A program made the translations under genes and the position numbers. A stretch of 64,000 nucleotides of DNA, taken from positions 639,253 to 703,252 of the forward strand of contig NW_020313159.1 of NCBI RefSeq assembly GCF_003265705.1. Reading direction: 5' to 3'. Of this stretch, positions 35,464 through 46,703 are shown one piece after another (within the stretch, counting starts at the first letter, position 1; the number at the start of each line of letters is the position of its first letter). The notes beneath the pieces were generated by a model. The model had not been told where the DNA came from and made no database searches. It saw only the letters and a list, made by a program, of their open reading frames with translations. Source of the stretch: Callorhinus ursinus (taxonomy: Eukaryota; Chordata; Mammalia; Carnivora; Otariidae).

Positions 35464-35959
35464 AATAGCGCCTCCAAATCTATGTTTGTGGGGTCGACCT
35501 TCATCGTCCACCCTCCCAGTCCCCGGCCTGCCACCCCAGGTCCTCACCCTCCCTCTCCCTCTGTCTCATCGGATGTGTACTATGGGCCAGGCTGAAGGAT
35601 GGCTAAGCGGTCATCTGTGCCCTTCGGGGGCAGCTGAGGCTGAGCAACGTGCAGGGTGTCAGCTCCCCGCCATGCACACATCCCACGCCAGGAGCATCAG
35701 TCACCCCCACTGCCCCTGGATGAGGGTGCATCCTCGAGGCTTACGTCACTCGGGCTCTTTGTCTCTGTCCTCTGTGTCTGAGCTGGGCAGCCAACTCGTA
35801 CCGCCCCCAGCACCCGGCACAGACAGCCCCTCTGTGAGCTGGAGGTGCGCTCTCCTTCATGAGCATCCTTCTGCAACAACACAGGGATGTGTCCATGTCC
35901 CCGGCTACCCCGGGACTCTCTGACGCGGGGGCTGGTCCCATACACCGTATACTCCCTCC
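35464..35959. other. Unique sequence, no gene seen
   Basis: No recognised feature. The plus-strand frame 35486-35923 and overlapping minus frames have no domain. Confidence 0.5.
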
Positions 35960-36185
35960 CCTAACACAGAATACATGCGTGTTTGCCACGTCTCCTCCCT
36001 GAAATATGCCTGCCCCCATTATGTCTGCTCACACCCCCTCCTTCTTCCAGCAGCCGCTGAAATTGTAATGTCTTCATGAAGTTGCCTCTGATTACCCCAG
36101 GCTTTGCTGATTGCACCCTCTCTAAAACCCAGTGACTCACATTCAGCACAGGCAGATTAGCACCTAATTGTTCTTTAATTATTTA
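35960..36185 (+). repeat. Possible L2 LINE 3' fragment
   Basis: Resembles the L2 3' end in sense orientation: 'gtcttcatgaagttgcctct' followed by 'gattaccccaggctttgctg', like the 'tcttcaggaagccttccctgac' phrase, and then 'cacctaattgttctttaatt'. Diverged and tentative. Confidence 0.4.
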
Positions 36186-37559
36186 ATTTGTGCGTGGCCA
36201 TGGGAGAACGTGGACAACTGTGTGTTTGCCAGCACGGGGCCGACTCTGGGCACCGATGATGCACCGTCTTTGTCACGAGCTCACTTCAGTCCAGACAACA
36301 GTGGCTGTCTGTGAGTATGTCCAGCGAGGTGGCAGGGAGGGACAGTCCCCGGGTCCTCGGAGGGCAGGTCTGAGCGTGAGGGCCGTTCCAGCTGAACCAG
36401 TGACACTGTTCCAGGCAGACACGAGGAGCAAGGCCACCCAACCAGCAGCCCTGGGGCCAGCAAAGGAGTAGTGGCCCCTGGGAAGTCCGTGGGGGGGGCG
36501 TGGCCTCAGACCCCTCCCCGCAATCTGAATCTGTCCCTTTCCTGATGCGGTGAGGGCTCCTGGTTGGCCTCCCCCGCCCCTCGGGGAAGACCGGCAATAG
36601 CCAGAGTAGATGTTGGCAGAGCCGTGAGCGGCCAGACCCGGCCCGGGGTCCCCCAGGGAGCTGCTGCCCCATCCACGTCCACAAACAGGTGCCACTGCTC
36701 ACGCCCAGGGCCCCTTGCTCCATCTCACCACCACACTGCCGAGCGAGTAGGCCCCCCGCGTCTCTGTGCGCTCTGTGCAGTGCAGGCCAGAGCCGGGCCG
36801 ACCCGCGGGCTCTGTGCATCCCTGATACCCAGAATGCAGGCCAGGACCAGCAGCACAGGAACCCTGGGGTTCACTTAGATGAAATAGGAGTAGGGTCTGG
36901 CACAGGAGACAGGGCCCCCTATTTGTTCTTCTGCTCTCTGCAAACTGGATGGGAGGCGAGCAGCAGAAACTGCCGAGTACAGGCCGATGCCCCACACAGA
37001 TGTCACCCCTGCTCCCCGCCACGGCCACGCAACAGGGCTGTCCTCTCTTCCCTCGTGGTGGTTGTTTTTTAACTTATAATCTTGTATTTGGGTTTTCAAT
37101 GAAACTCAGGGCAAGGCCTCCACCACCCCCTACAATGACAAAGCTCTCCTAAAAAAATCCTAAATTAGCCTTTTAAAATATACACACATATCTGGGGCGG
37201 GGAAACTGCACATCATGAATGGTAATGACCACAGAGGCCGCGGGTGAAGGGGCTCCCCAGAGGCCCCTGGACAGGGCCCCTAGCTTGGGGACCTTTGTGT
37301 CCCCGGGACTGACAGCGCCCCTGCTCATACATTATTCAGGAGCCTGTGGACAAGAAATGAAGCAGGCTTTCACAAGAGAAAGAAGTGTGGTTAAACAGGG
37401 AAGCCAGGAGTAAATAAAGAGTCCTCAAGAAACCCTACTATTTTTCCCACAATTTATGAAAAATTTGGGAGCTTTTAGGGTGCTGGGCTGTTCTCCCTGG
37501 TTGTCACGGGCACGCCTTCAGCGGTGCCCTGGGATGCGCGGGGCACCGCGTGGACACGT
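36186..37559. other. Unique sequence, no gene seen
   Basis: GC-rich at first, AT-richer after 37050. No gene or repeat is recognised. Frames such as minus 36286-36819 and plus 36689-37072 overlap on opposite strands without known domains. Confidence 0.5.
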
Positions 37560-38000
37560 CCCTCCCCCACTCCATTCTTCACTGCAGGGCAGCGCTTTGT
37601 CAGGCTAATACTTTAAGGATCAACATAAAAATTGGAACTTTCTCTTTCTATAGCCACATCCAATTAAAAGTATCTCAGACCTCCCAGTGCTTACCCCTTC
37701 GGGGCGGCCTGGCTGTCAGAGGGCTGGAAACACACATACATTTTAAACCAACGTGAAGGTCTCCAGCCCATACACGATATTATAAATGGCATTATTCACC
37801 GGCCCCTTTGTGCGCGGGGCTGTGAATCGATGCTGCTAAATCACACGATTAAACTGCGCCTCCTCCCGCACAGCCCGTTTATGGAGAGTCATTTCAGTGC
37901 AATCCAATTAGGCATCTTGTCCACCTGAGCATCCGTTGATTACAGATCTATTCGCTCTTATTTTTCCTGGGGGATGAGAAGAGAGTTTGGAGCGTGAGTG
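37560..38000. other. AT-rich island, candidate conserved element
   Basis: Contains 'tttatggagagtcatttcag', 'tgcaatccaattaggcatct', 'tgattacagatctattcgct' and 'taaatggcattattcaccgg'. No repeat landmark. The composition shift and non-repetitive character suggest a conserved non-coding element; unproven. Confidence 0.3.
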
Positions 38001-38339
38001 TACAGCCGGGCGCAAAGGCCGTTTCATGAGCCGTGGCGGGAGGCTGGCCATTTTACTTCTTACACCACCTTGTGGGGATACAGGAACAGAGCCCTGCGAG
38101 GTCTCGCCCTTGCTGTCCGTGGGGTGCAGAGCCCCCTCCCGCCGCAGGTGCGGGCACCGCTGGGCATGGGAGGAGGGGCACCTGCGGGTTCATGGTCCTC
38201 TCTGGGAAGAGGCAGGGCATAACGAGATGACGGGCAGAGTGGGCGCCAACGTCTTCTTCAGGGAAGGGGGTGTGACAACTCCATCCAAGCCAGCAGACGC
38301 AGGATCACTGCATCTGGTCGGCGCCCTTCTCTAAATCAC
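38001..38339. other. Unique GC-rich sequence, no gene seen
   Basis: A GC-rich block between two AT-rich islands. All three plus-strand frames are open for 65-115 codons, with no recognisable product. Confidence 0.5.
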
Positions 38340-38740
38340 ACTCTGTGAACGTCGTCATGACAGTGAAAAACAAGATTTTTCCCTGTAAAATTAAATGTCA
38401 CTCTTGATAGCGTAATATCTGAAACATCACCTTCCTAGGTCCACACCAATACTTTACACAGAAAATTAAGCTCTCTCTGTTTATTGAGTGGATAATGTAG
38501 CCTTCCAATGTGTGAGAACCCCTGCTAGGTGAGAAATTAAAAAGCTGCACTATAAACTCTAATGGTATGTATGAAATACAAAAAAAAGGTAACTTAATTG
38601 GTAATCAGAAGAAATCATAAAACTAATCATGCAATTAATGTCTTCAAAAGCAAGCGTACGAGGTGTGTATAATTACAAGAAAACAATGCAGTGGTGGCTG
38701 GGAGCATTAATGAATTAATCGTCCCGAGGGGGCCGTGGTG
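38340..38740. other. AT-rich island with TAAT-type motifs
   Basis: AT-rich, non-repetitive sequence with many homeodomain-like cores: 'aattggtaatcagaag', 'aactaatcatgcaattaatg', 'gtgtataattacaagaaaac' and 'gcattaatgaattaatcgtc'. It has no coding frame. Clusters like this are typical of developmental enhancers, but AT-rich DNA produces such cores by chance, so function is inference. Confidence 0.35.
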
Positions 38741-41394
38741 TGGGTTTCAGAGGCTGGTTTTCCGCTCACGCACCCTGCTTCCTTGCTTTGCGTCCCCACC
38801 TTCCTCCACCTGGACGTCTGTCAAGGTAGAGCTGCCCCCTCGAGAGTGGAGAGCTGCCCCTTCCTCAGCGTCCACCCTCCCTGGCCCCCGGGGGAGGGCG
38901 AAGCCGGGAGCTGCCCGCCGAGCGCCGGTGCTGGGAAAACCAGTGAGTGCGCAGTAACTCACATAACGCCTTTTGGGTTTTCCCCCTAAACGCTGCACAG
39001 CAAGCTAATAAACACAGCTCTTTGTTCCGTAGGCATAGCCTGAGAAACGAAGCCTGTGCCTGGGCGTGACTGACCGTGGGCCGAGGTCGGATGCGGAGGG
39101 CTGACGTGCTGATGGAGAGGGGGATGGGACGGCCACTGTAACACGTCCCCGCGTCGGGGTCCTTCTGATCTGACATCATTCCCACAGCTTCCCGGCTGGC
39201 CGCGCGCTGAGCCGTCCACGGGGACGGACGTGGCAGAGGCGACTCTGGGCCTCCTGCGTGTGGGAGGGGCTGGATAAGGTCTGCAGGCTGGGGAGCGGGG
39301 CTGATGGCGGGACAGCCACAGGGACTCTCGATACCAGCCTGTGACCCGGGCCGGGTGGGGGGGCTCCCTCGCTGGGCTCGGGGGCCCCAGCAGGAGGTGC
39401 AGCTGAGACCCCAGAGAGGACTGTGGGTTTCGGGCGTGGGCACGGAGCCGGGGTGTGGAGAGCATGGGGAGAGGCAGGCATGCGCCAGGCCACCAGGGGC
39501 TCGGGATCCCAGAGCAATTCTGAAGACGGGGAATTGCTCCCACAGCACGGACATACCTGGATGAGGAAGCTGGGACTGGCAGACAGTTCAGGACTACGCA
39601 GGAGCGTTCTGCACTCAGTGCACTGGTCCCGCTCCCGACAACGTACCATCAGCTTCTTCCCAGCACGGAGCCGGTGGCTGATGGGAGTTAAGCGTTCTGC
39701 AGGGGTGAGGGGTGGTGCTGGCTGGACCCGCACGCACCTTCAGGGTGCTCTAGTTACCCCGAGATCCTGGGAGTGAAGAGGGGGTGTGTTTCCATGAGCC
39801 ATTAACGACTCTGTTTCTTCAGTTTGTTATTATTATTTTGTGGGTTCTCACTGTGGTCTGACTGGGGGTACCACGGGAGGCTTGGACACTTGACTTTCTG
39901 GTCCACCCGAAAGTCTGTACTCTGCCCCAAACAGACAGATGAGAAGCAGGGACAAGGGACGCCAGGGCGTGCTGTCCTGACCCTGCAGGGGCCTTGCAGG
40001 GAGGAGCGAAGAGCCCCGAGAGATGGAACAGAGACCCCAGACGGAGCCCCCATGTCTGGAAACTCGCGGGCAGTGGCAGGACCTCGGGGCCAGTGGGAGA
40101 AGGAAGGACCACTCAACTTGGGGTCCATACGCCACAAAAGAAAATCAGATTGGACCGTGGTTTCTCACAATACTTGAAAATTAATCCTCGGCAGGGTAAA
40201 GCCTAAAGATGACAACAGAACTGTAACTGCCTCAGAGGAAATACAGGAACACATCTAACTACCCCTCTGAACTGAGGCAGCACAAGCACAAACCACAGAG
40301 GGGAAAACGGATAACATCTACTCAGGTTAAAAGGTGCATCTTCAGTGCCTCAAAAACATGACTGGAGGTCGGGGGGGCGGGTGTGCGTCACAAACTAGGG
40401 ACGTGCTGGCCGCATCTCCGTGAGAGCAAGGGCCACCGTCCCCTGGTCCTTCAGGGACGAGAGGAAGACACTCAGCGGGGGAGCTGCTGTGTGTGCTGGA
40501 GACAAAGAGGAGGCAGGGGCCATTCTCCTGCTCTGAGAGCAGCCCCTCCCTCCTCCCGAGGAGCATTGAGTGACCGGCCGCGTATGGGGGCGAAACGCGG
40601 GCAGCCTCCGCAGACAGGATGCTCTGAGGACGCCAGCTCTTCAATCAGCGATTGGGAAACGCCCCTCAGCCTCCTCACAGGGACACTCGAGCAGGGCGGG
40701 CTCCCCTGGTGTTGAGGCCAGAACAAGGAGGGGGTCGGGTCCTCGCTGGTCAGTCAGTGAGGTGCGTGGAGAGCTGGCCCCGGGTCCCTCATCGATGTAA
40801 TGACTTCGCACCCGCGCGACGCATGTGCTCACAAAGTGCTTCCATTACGGCTCTGGACTCGTACCATGTCCTTGTGCACTGGACCCAGCGGCCGCCCGTC
40901 ACAGGGAGAAAGTCGGGCCCCAGAGCCAGGAGAGCCCCAGAGCTGCTCACAACCCTCCGGCCCCCCGTGCGGAGAGTGGTGAACTTTCTCTCTCAAAGGG
41001 TCACCCCGCCCCACCCAGATCTGTGTGGCCCTGGGGGCACCATCCACACCCTGCCCCCACCTGTGTCCACAGCATGGAGGCCCGAGGCCAGGCACGGTGC
41101 CTCTGCGGCTCGGTGCCCCGAGGTAGACGCTGACCCAGCTGTGGTTCTTCACAGAGAGGTCAGCGGATGGGCCAATCGCCAGCGTGGCTGGTTTCCAGAA
41201 CTCCATGCTGCAAAGCCCAACTTCGCATCCTCGGATGGACAGTGGTCTCTGGGGTGATGGGTGACTCTCTGGGTCCTTTCAAGGAAGCAAAACCTCATTC
41301 CCACTGGGCAGACTGAAGACTGGGTGTGGGTAAGGTCGGGAAGTGCTCAGAAGGCCGCCCCCTTCGTGTTAGACCCCGAGCCACTTGGAGCTCC
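38741..41394. other. Unique GC-rich sequence, no gene seen
   Basis: GC- and CpG-rich DNA with long overlapping frames on both strands (for example minus 38865-39554, plus 40652-41257), none with a recognised domain. A possible very weak antisense MIR lies near 39560-39640 and is not called. Confidence 0.5.
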
Positions 41395-41475
41395 TGAAAC
41401 ATCACCGATCTGCTCAAGGTCACAAAGCTAAGTTGTCAGGAAGGCCAGATCTGCACCCTCAGCCCCGCTGCTGCC
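41395..41475 (-). repeat. MIR SINE fragment, antisense
   Basis: Antisense MIR core: 'cgatctgctcaaggtcacaa', 'agctaagttgtcaggaaggc' and 'cagatctgcaccctcagcc'. This matches 'acttgcccaaggtcacacagctagtaagtggcagagccgggatt'. Only the central part is recognisable. Confidence 0.65.
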
Positions 41476-42780
41476 AAATGGCTTCCCTGATGTTAGAATC
41501 CACCTCGACCCTGAGGACAGCCAGCCTGGGCTAGCCTGGGATCTGGTGCTGGGAAGAAGCACCATTTCAGACGAATTCAGCTGCTGTAAGAACGCTGGCT
41601 CGTGTCTTCTCTCACCTAAAGCGAACCTGGGGGGGCACCTCGTTCGTCCCCCTCCTGCCCCACCTCACTCCTGACTTCCACCTTCAGCCCCTGATGTGTG
41701 CGATGGCCCGAGGAGTCCTAGCCACCTGCCCACCTTCCAGACACCGGCCGCAGGTGTCCACTCCGACGGGAGAGCCCACACTCCCCTGGCCGGCACATCC
41801 GCCCTCCTGCTCCTCTAGCTGTGTGCACTGGGCCCGGGGGAAGATCAGGGTTGTCACCAGGGAGGAAGGGGAGGCGGCAGAGATGGGTACAGCGTGGGGG
41901 CTGGTGGGGCTTCCTGGGGAGACCCCTGGGCCGGCCAGGCTCCCCCGCACCGCGGACTGTCCTGCAGATGGAGACGCTTGAACTTCCCTGCTTTAGTTCA
42001 CATCACCTTCCATTCAGATGCTCTTGGCTTAAATAAATGCCTGGATTAAATGTTCTTCCAAGTATGGAAAGAGGGGGAGGGAATATTCGTAATAGACCAT
42101 GTGTTCTCTCTCCACCCGAGGGCAGGAGTTGCAAACTATATTTCTAGGGGTTCTGAGAGACGCGGAGGGAGAGCCGATGTCGCCCCCCGGCCCACTTCCC
42201 CCTGGGGAGCCCTGTCCAGAGAAGGGTCTTGTCGTGCACGGGAGCATGGCGGGCGAGCAGCACGCGGGGTCTCTTCACCTGTGCTCTGCGGGGAAGCGGT
42301 CATCTGGAACCTCCCCTCCCCAAACCACTGCACAGACTTCATTCTGTCCCCTCGACAGGACTCCACTGTGGGGGCCGTGGGGAGACCTTGGCCCCCCAAT
42401 TTCCAGGGGGCCACACAGTCTGGATGCCATGGGATGCCAAGGGCGTGGGGATCCGGTGGGGCAGGGGCAGCCTGGAGCTCAAGTGGAGCCTTCCTTATGC
42501 AGCACGTGGTGGCCTCCACGGGCAGATGGGGACCCGAGGGCATGCTCACTCAGCGCGTGGGAGCCCCATGTGGCAGCCACGCGCAAGATGCAGTAACCTC
42601 TGAGACACGCCTTCTACATGAGGGTTTTCTTCACTCTTCTTGGTTTGCCCCCAAGCAAGATGAGTTCCTGCAGGGCCAGGGGCGGGGCTGGGGGGCAAAG
42701 CCAGCGACAGCGAGGCCGCTCTTCCCCTCGTCCAGCCCAGGCGCCGGCAGGCCCCACACAGCAGCTGGCCTCTCCCTTCC
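41476..42780. other. Unique sequence, no gene seen
   Basis: No recognised feature. The plus-strand frame at 42050-42790 (246 codons) overlaps a 165-codon frame in another phase and a 137-codon frame on the minus strand, and none shows a family signature. Confidence 0.5.
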
Positions 42781-43020
42781 CTTTGCCTAATGAACGTCGG
42801 TGGTAATTACCAACCCCTGAAAAGGGTTCTAAAGAGAGTCTTTTCATCATTTTCTTAATGAGGCCATTTTGGGTCCCCCCTCCATGGGGTGGTAGCTAAT
42901 GCTTAATAAGCACATGCATTATTTAAATAATACAAAGAGCATCAACCGAGAATCTAAATTATCCCTTAACTTCTCAAAATCATCATAACATGTATCTGAA
43001 AATTCACACAAACGCAGCTC
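42781..43020. other. AT-rich island, candidate conserved element
   Basis: Contains 'cctaatgaacgtcggtggta', 'tcatcattttcttaatgagg', 'gctaatgcttaataagcaca' and 'tgcattatttaaataataca'. No repeat landmark and no useful coding frame. A possible conserved non-coding element. Confidence 0.3.
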
Positions 43021-44887
43021 ATGAATCAAAACTGTGCTGACAGAAAGCCCCGGAAACCCCACCTCACGGGTGTCCCCCCGCCCGGATTCCCAGCGACGGA
43101 AGGGCAGTCCTGTCTGGCCACAGATGTGCTTGAGCCGAGTGTCCTCTGCTTTCTGAAGGGGAAGGCAAACCCAGGCTGGGTCACAAGCCATTTTTCCAAT
43201 CCCGCCGGGGGGGCAGCGGGCTGCCTGCTCCGTGGACAGACCGCTGCGTGGCGCCGTCCACTCCAGCAGCCTCTGGGGCGTGGTGCCTCACGCACACAAA
43301 CAGCAAGACACCCGTGGCGCAGATTTTCTTTTCTTTGGCACAAAACCTCAGTGCTCCTGTATTTACAACTGAACAGAATACCTCCTTCTCGTGCTGCTGG
43401 TACGCACACCCACCTCGCTCCGGACAACATCCTCCTCTCCCTAAAAGGTTGGCAGGTGAACTGTTATCAGAACTATATGTTGACTGTGATGCACAACTGC
43501 TTGGTAAACAAAGTCCTCTGCGTTGAATTTTTTGTGCTGAAAACTGTACCTTCAAGTTTCCAGATTTTAGAGTCATCTTTGCTTAGAATGTTGCCTGTCA
43601 CTGTGTCTAGATTTTTGAAATATGCTAAAAATACTCAGGGTCACAGCAAACAGTCAAGAAAAGTTGTATTTCTATAGAAATTATTTTGTTAAGACAATCC
43701 TCAAACGTTAGCAAATTCCTTGTCCGATTCTTTAAGCTTTCACCCAAAAGTACCAACGTATTTTTAGAAAGGGACTCTACCTCTTGGTTGAAAACAATAT
43801 GGTGGCAGGTGTTGCGTGGCCCTCACTTCAGAGTCAGCCGCCGCGCTGAGGTGCTCTGGGCACGAGCCCCGGGCAACCGGGCCACAGATGGAGGTCTGGA
43901 AATTTTAGTCTTTGATCTCTGAACCAAGCCTCCTTCCCACCCTCCCCCCTCATGATTACTCTCAAATTAAATGTTTAAGTAACTTTATCTTGAAAACCAT
44001 TTCTACCCAGGTGGGGTTGCATGGTTCAAAAAGGATGGTTCATGTTTTTTCTATTTCCTTGAAAACCGCTAGTGACACGGGTGCCATTTAACGACCGAAG
44101 AGGCACCAACGGCAACACATGAGGCTCAGGGGCGTTGATGCCGGCCACCCCGTTTGCAAGGGTAAACCCTTCCCCCAGCCGCCTTTTCTTTTCACTGCAA
44201 AAAGAGTTTACTTGGAAGGAGGCTGTTTCCGGTCACCGTGAGGACAAGGCTGGGCTCGGGAGCCCGCAGCACACACGAGGCACAGAATGGGGTCGCAAGC
44301 CCCTGCTCCGCAGACGAGCTGCTCCTGCTGACCCGTGAGCACGCACACCGGAGTCTCCCCCCAGCTCCGGGCGGTGGGGCCGGACCGCTCCCGGCGGGTC
44401 TGAGGGAGTTCATTTGCAGACGACAGGGAAGACCAGACTCAACTCCAGAAGCTGCCAGCCCAGTGGTACCAGAGGAAAATGGCTTTCTTCTTCAGGACGA
44501 TCCCCGCCCCAGAGGGGAACGGGCAGCTTCGGACCGCCCCAACTGCCACGGCCCGCCCAGAGGCCGTCTGCCGCAGGACCCCTCTCTAGAGAGAAGAAGC
44601 TCTTCTTACTACAAGGGGGCTTGGCCGGGATCCTGGAAAGGGGGGATTTGCTGTGTTTGGCCTCCTCTCTATCCCCAAACACCTCGTTTGACCTTTGTTT
44701 AAACACTCCAGTGGGAAATCCTCGAAATCCACAGCCTCAGCCCCCTCCTGACGGGTGGAGGTGGCCCTTTGTCACAGCTTAGTCATGTCCTTGGGCGAGT
44801 GTTTACAGCGGCAGGCCTGGAGGGTCAGATGGAAGGACCAGCACAGGGGCTCCGCGGGGCACCCGCCCGTCACAGCTGGGTCCTCAT
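43021..44887. other. Unique sequence, no gene seen
   Basis: GC-rich at 43060-43300, then a second AT-rich block at about 43440-43780 ('gatttttgaaatatgctaaa', 'ctatagaaattattttgtta') that may belong to the same conserved cluster as 42781-43020, then GC-rich again. The plus-strand frame 43021-43677 (218 codons) runs across the composition change and has no recognised domain. Confidence 0.45.
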
Positions 44888-45180
44888 CAGCAGTAGCACC
44901 TGCGTCCCGTGTCCCAACTCACATGCTGGAGCCCCAAGCCCCAGGACCAGGATGTGACCTTATGTGGAGAGGTAAGCAGGCGACAGTGGGCTCACCAAGG
45001 GGCCGGAATGCCATTGGGCTGGCGTCCTTATAAGAGGAGGAGGCCAGGACACAGACACGCACAGGGGGACAACCACACGGGGAGACAACAGCATCCACAC
45101 CCCAGGGAGAGAGGCCTCGGGAGGAGCCAGCCCTGTGACACTCGCTCTGGGACGTCCCGCCTCCAGACTCATGTACGAGT
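44888..45180 (+). mobile_element. MaLR/MLT1-type solo LTR
   Basis: Sense-strand ERVL-MaLR type LTR without internal region. Landmarks: 'cgtgtcccaactcacatgct', 'ggagccccaagccccaggac', 'gatgtgaccttatgtggaga', 'ggctggcgtccttataagag', 'aggacacagacacgcacagg', 'ccagggagagaggcctcggg', 'gaggagccagccctgtgaca' and 'ggacgtcccgcctccagact'. The 'ccttataagag' stretch is the LTR's own TATA-like region. No viral coding sequence. Confidence 0.75.
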
Positions 45181-45240
45181 AGGAAAGTTGGTGTCTTTAC
45201 ACCCAGCTGCCCCTTTAGAGCCTGGACGCACAACGCCCAG

Positions 45241-46000
45241 CGCGTAGGCTTTTGAAGGAAGAAGCGAGGTGACCGATGTGGGCATCAGGGCTTGTCTCGG
45301 CGGGAAGGGAGCCCGAGAGGCGCGGGGTGCAGGCTGGCCTGCTGCAGGCACCACGGTCCACAGGCCACTGAGGCGGCCATGCCAGAGCCCCGCGTCTCCG
45401 CGGTGGCCGTGGCAAAGCCACCCGCTCTGCCACGGTGGGGTGTGCCGTGCCTCCGTCTCTGGTGGCTCTCTGTGGAAGGGGCTGCAGAGCTGAGTGGGGT
45501 GCACGGCCAGGGGAGCGGGGAGGCCGACACGAGGAACGGGTCAGAAGAGCCACCAGCATGGCTCTGAGTCCTGCTCAAAGTCCTGGAGGCTGAGGCCACT
45601 GCTGGGACTGGCGGTGTGTGCTGACTTTCTAGGGGACCGGACACACAGGGCAAGTCGAGAGGGGGCGTCCTGCAGAGTCAGAGTCAGAGCGGCTGGTGGC
45701 TGGGGGCGGCAGGGCAGAGGTCAGGAGAGGCCGGGGCACGGAGAGCCTGCTCCGTGCGGCACAGCGTGGGCCTGCAGTTTGGGGAAGGTCCCACCACGGA
45801 GGGAGGCGGCCCTGAGCGTGCTCTGCGAACGGTCCCCGACGCCGTCCAGGGTGCTGCCTTGTCCAGCTCCCCATCCCGAGCTGCCAACACAAGCAAACGG
45901 GCAGGGTGCGCCCCGGGGGCCTCCCAGCAGCCGCTCCTCAGCAACGCCACAAGCTAACCAGGCCGCAGTGGGGACGGCGTTCCGCGTGGGAAACCCGGGT
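45241..46000. promoter_or_regulatory. CpG-dense block (island-like)
   Basis: CpG dinucleotides are dense and largely undecayed. I count about 25 in the 300 bp from 45241 to 45540, and many more across 45720-45960. It starts about 60 bp after a MaLR LTR. No first exon or open frame with a recognised product is associated with it. It could be a promoter or an orphan CpG island; in carnivore GC-rich DNA it may also be unremarkable. Confidence 0.4.
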
Positions 46001-46477
46001 TTTGTGCTGCTTCTCCTTGGGTCTGCTGGGGAGCCCGGGGCCACAAAGGCCACCCCCCACGGGCCCCAGAGGAAGGAGGGCGGGATGCGGTGCGTGGTGC
46101 AGAGTTCTCTGTGTGGGGTCACAGGTCCGGTCTGCCGGCAGGGTCCCACACGTGGCTTCCCAGCAACACCATCTGCAAATGCTGAGCTGAGGGGAAGCCA
46201 TGCTGCCTAGCAGAGCATTTGAAATAAAAAAGGACCATCGTTTTTGAGAAACAACATCCATATAAAGATGAACAAGAAAAAAGCCCCCTCAAATTGTTAT
46301 AAATTACCTCTCGGGCTCTGTTTTGAAATGCTTTCTACCTGTCACTTTTGAGCACTTGCCAATGTTTATTGATTTATTGATAATGTACCTGCCTGCTACC
46401 GTACACACTGTATGTGTTGTAGACCATCTAGGAAATAAGTTTTGCGAGAGGAGGACGAGACAAAATAAGCAGCATTT
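46001..46477. other. Unique sequence, no gene seen
   Basis: GC-rich until about 46150, then AT-rich. The plus frame ending at 46210 has no domain. Nothing else is recognised before the SINE target duplication. Confidence 0.5.
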
Positions 46478-46495
46478 AAAAATGTGATTATGTGG

Positions 46496-46697
46496 GGCGC
46501 CTGGGTGGCTCAGTGGGTGAAGCATCTGCCTTCTGCTCAGGTCATGATCCCAGGGTCCTGGGATTGAGCCCTGCGTCAGGCTCCCTGCTCAGCGGGGAGT
46601 CTGCTTCTCCCTCTGCTGCTCCCCCTGCTTCTACTCTGTCTTTCTCTCTCTGTCAAATAAATAAATAAAATCTTAAAATAAATAAAATTATTTTTTA
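46496..46697 (+). mobile_element. Carnivore SINE (SINEC), diverged TSD
   Basis: Full sense SINE: head 'ggcgcctgggtggctcagtg', B-box-like 'gggattgagccc', body 'ctgctcagcggggagtctgc', CT-rich region, then an aaataaataaataaaatctt tail. The target duplications aaaaatgtgattatgtgg (46478-46495) and aaaaatatgattatttgg (46698-46715) differ at two of 18 positions, implying an older insertion than the SINE at 33321. Confidence 0.95.
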
Positions 46698-46703
46698 AAA
46701 AAT

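Noticed and set aside
39555..39640. Possible antisense MIR (gatgaggaagctgggactgg)
   Set aside because: Only one phrase resembles MIR and the next expected phrase is not clear.
42050..42790. 246-codon plus-strand frame
   Set aside because: Overlaps equally unremarkable frames in other phases and the minus strand; no family signature.
45494..46210. 238-codon plus-strand frame in the CpG-dense block
   Set aside because: CpG-rich composition depletes stops; no domain and no exon structure.
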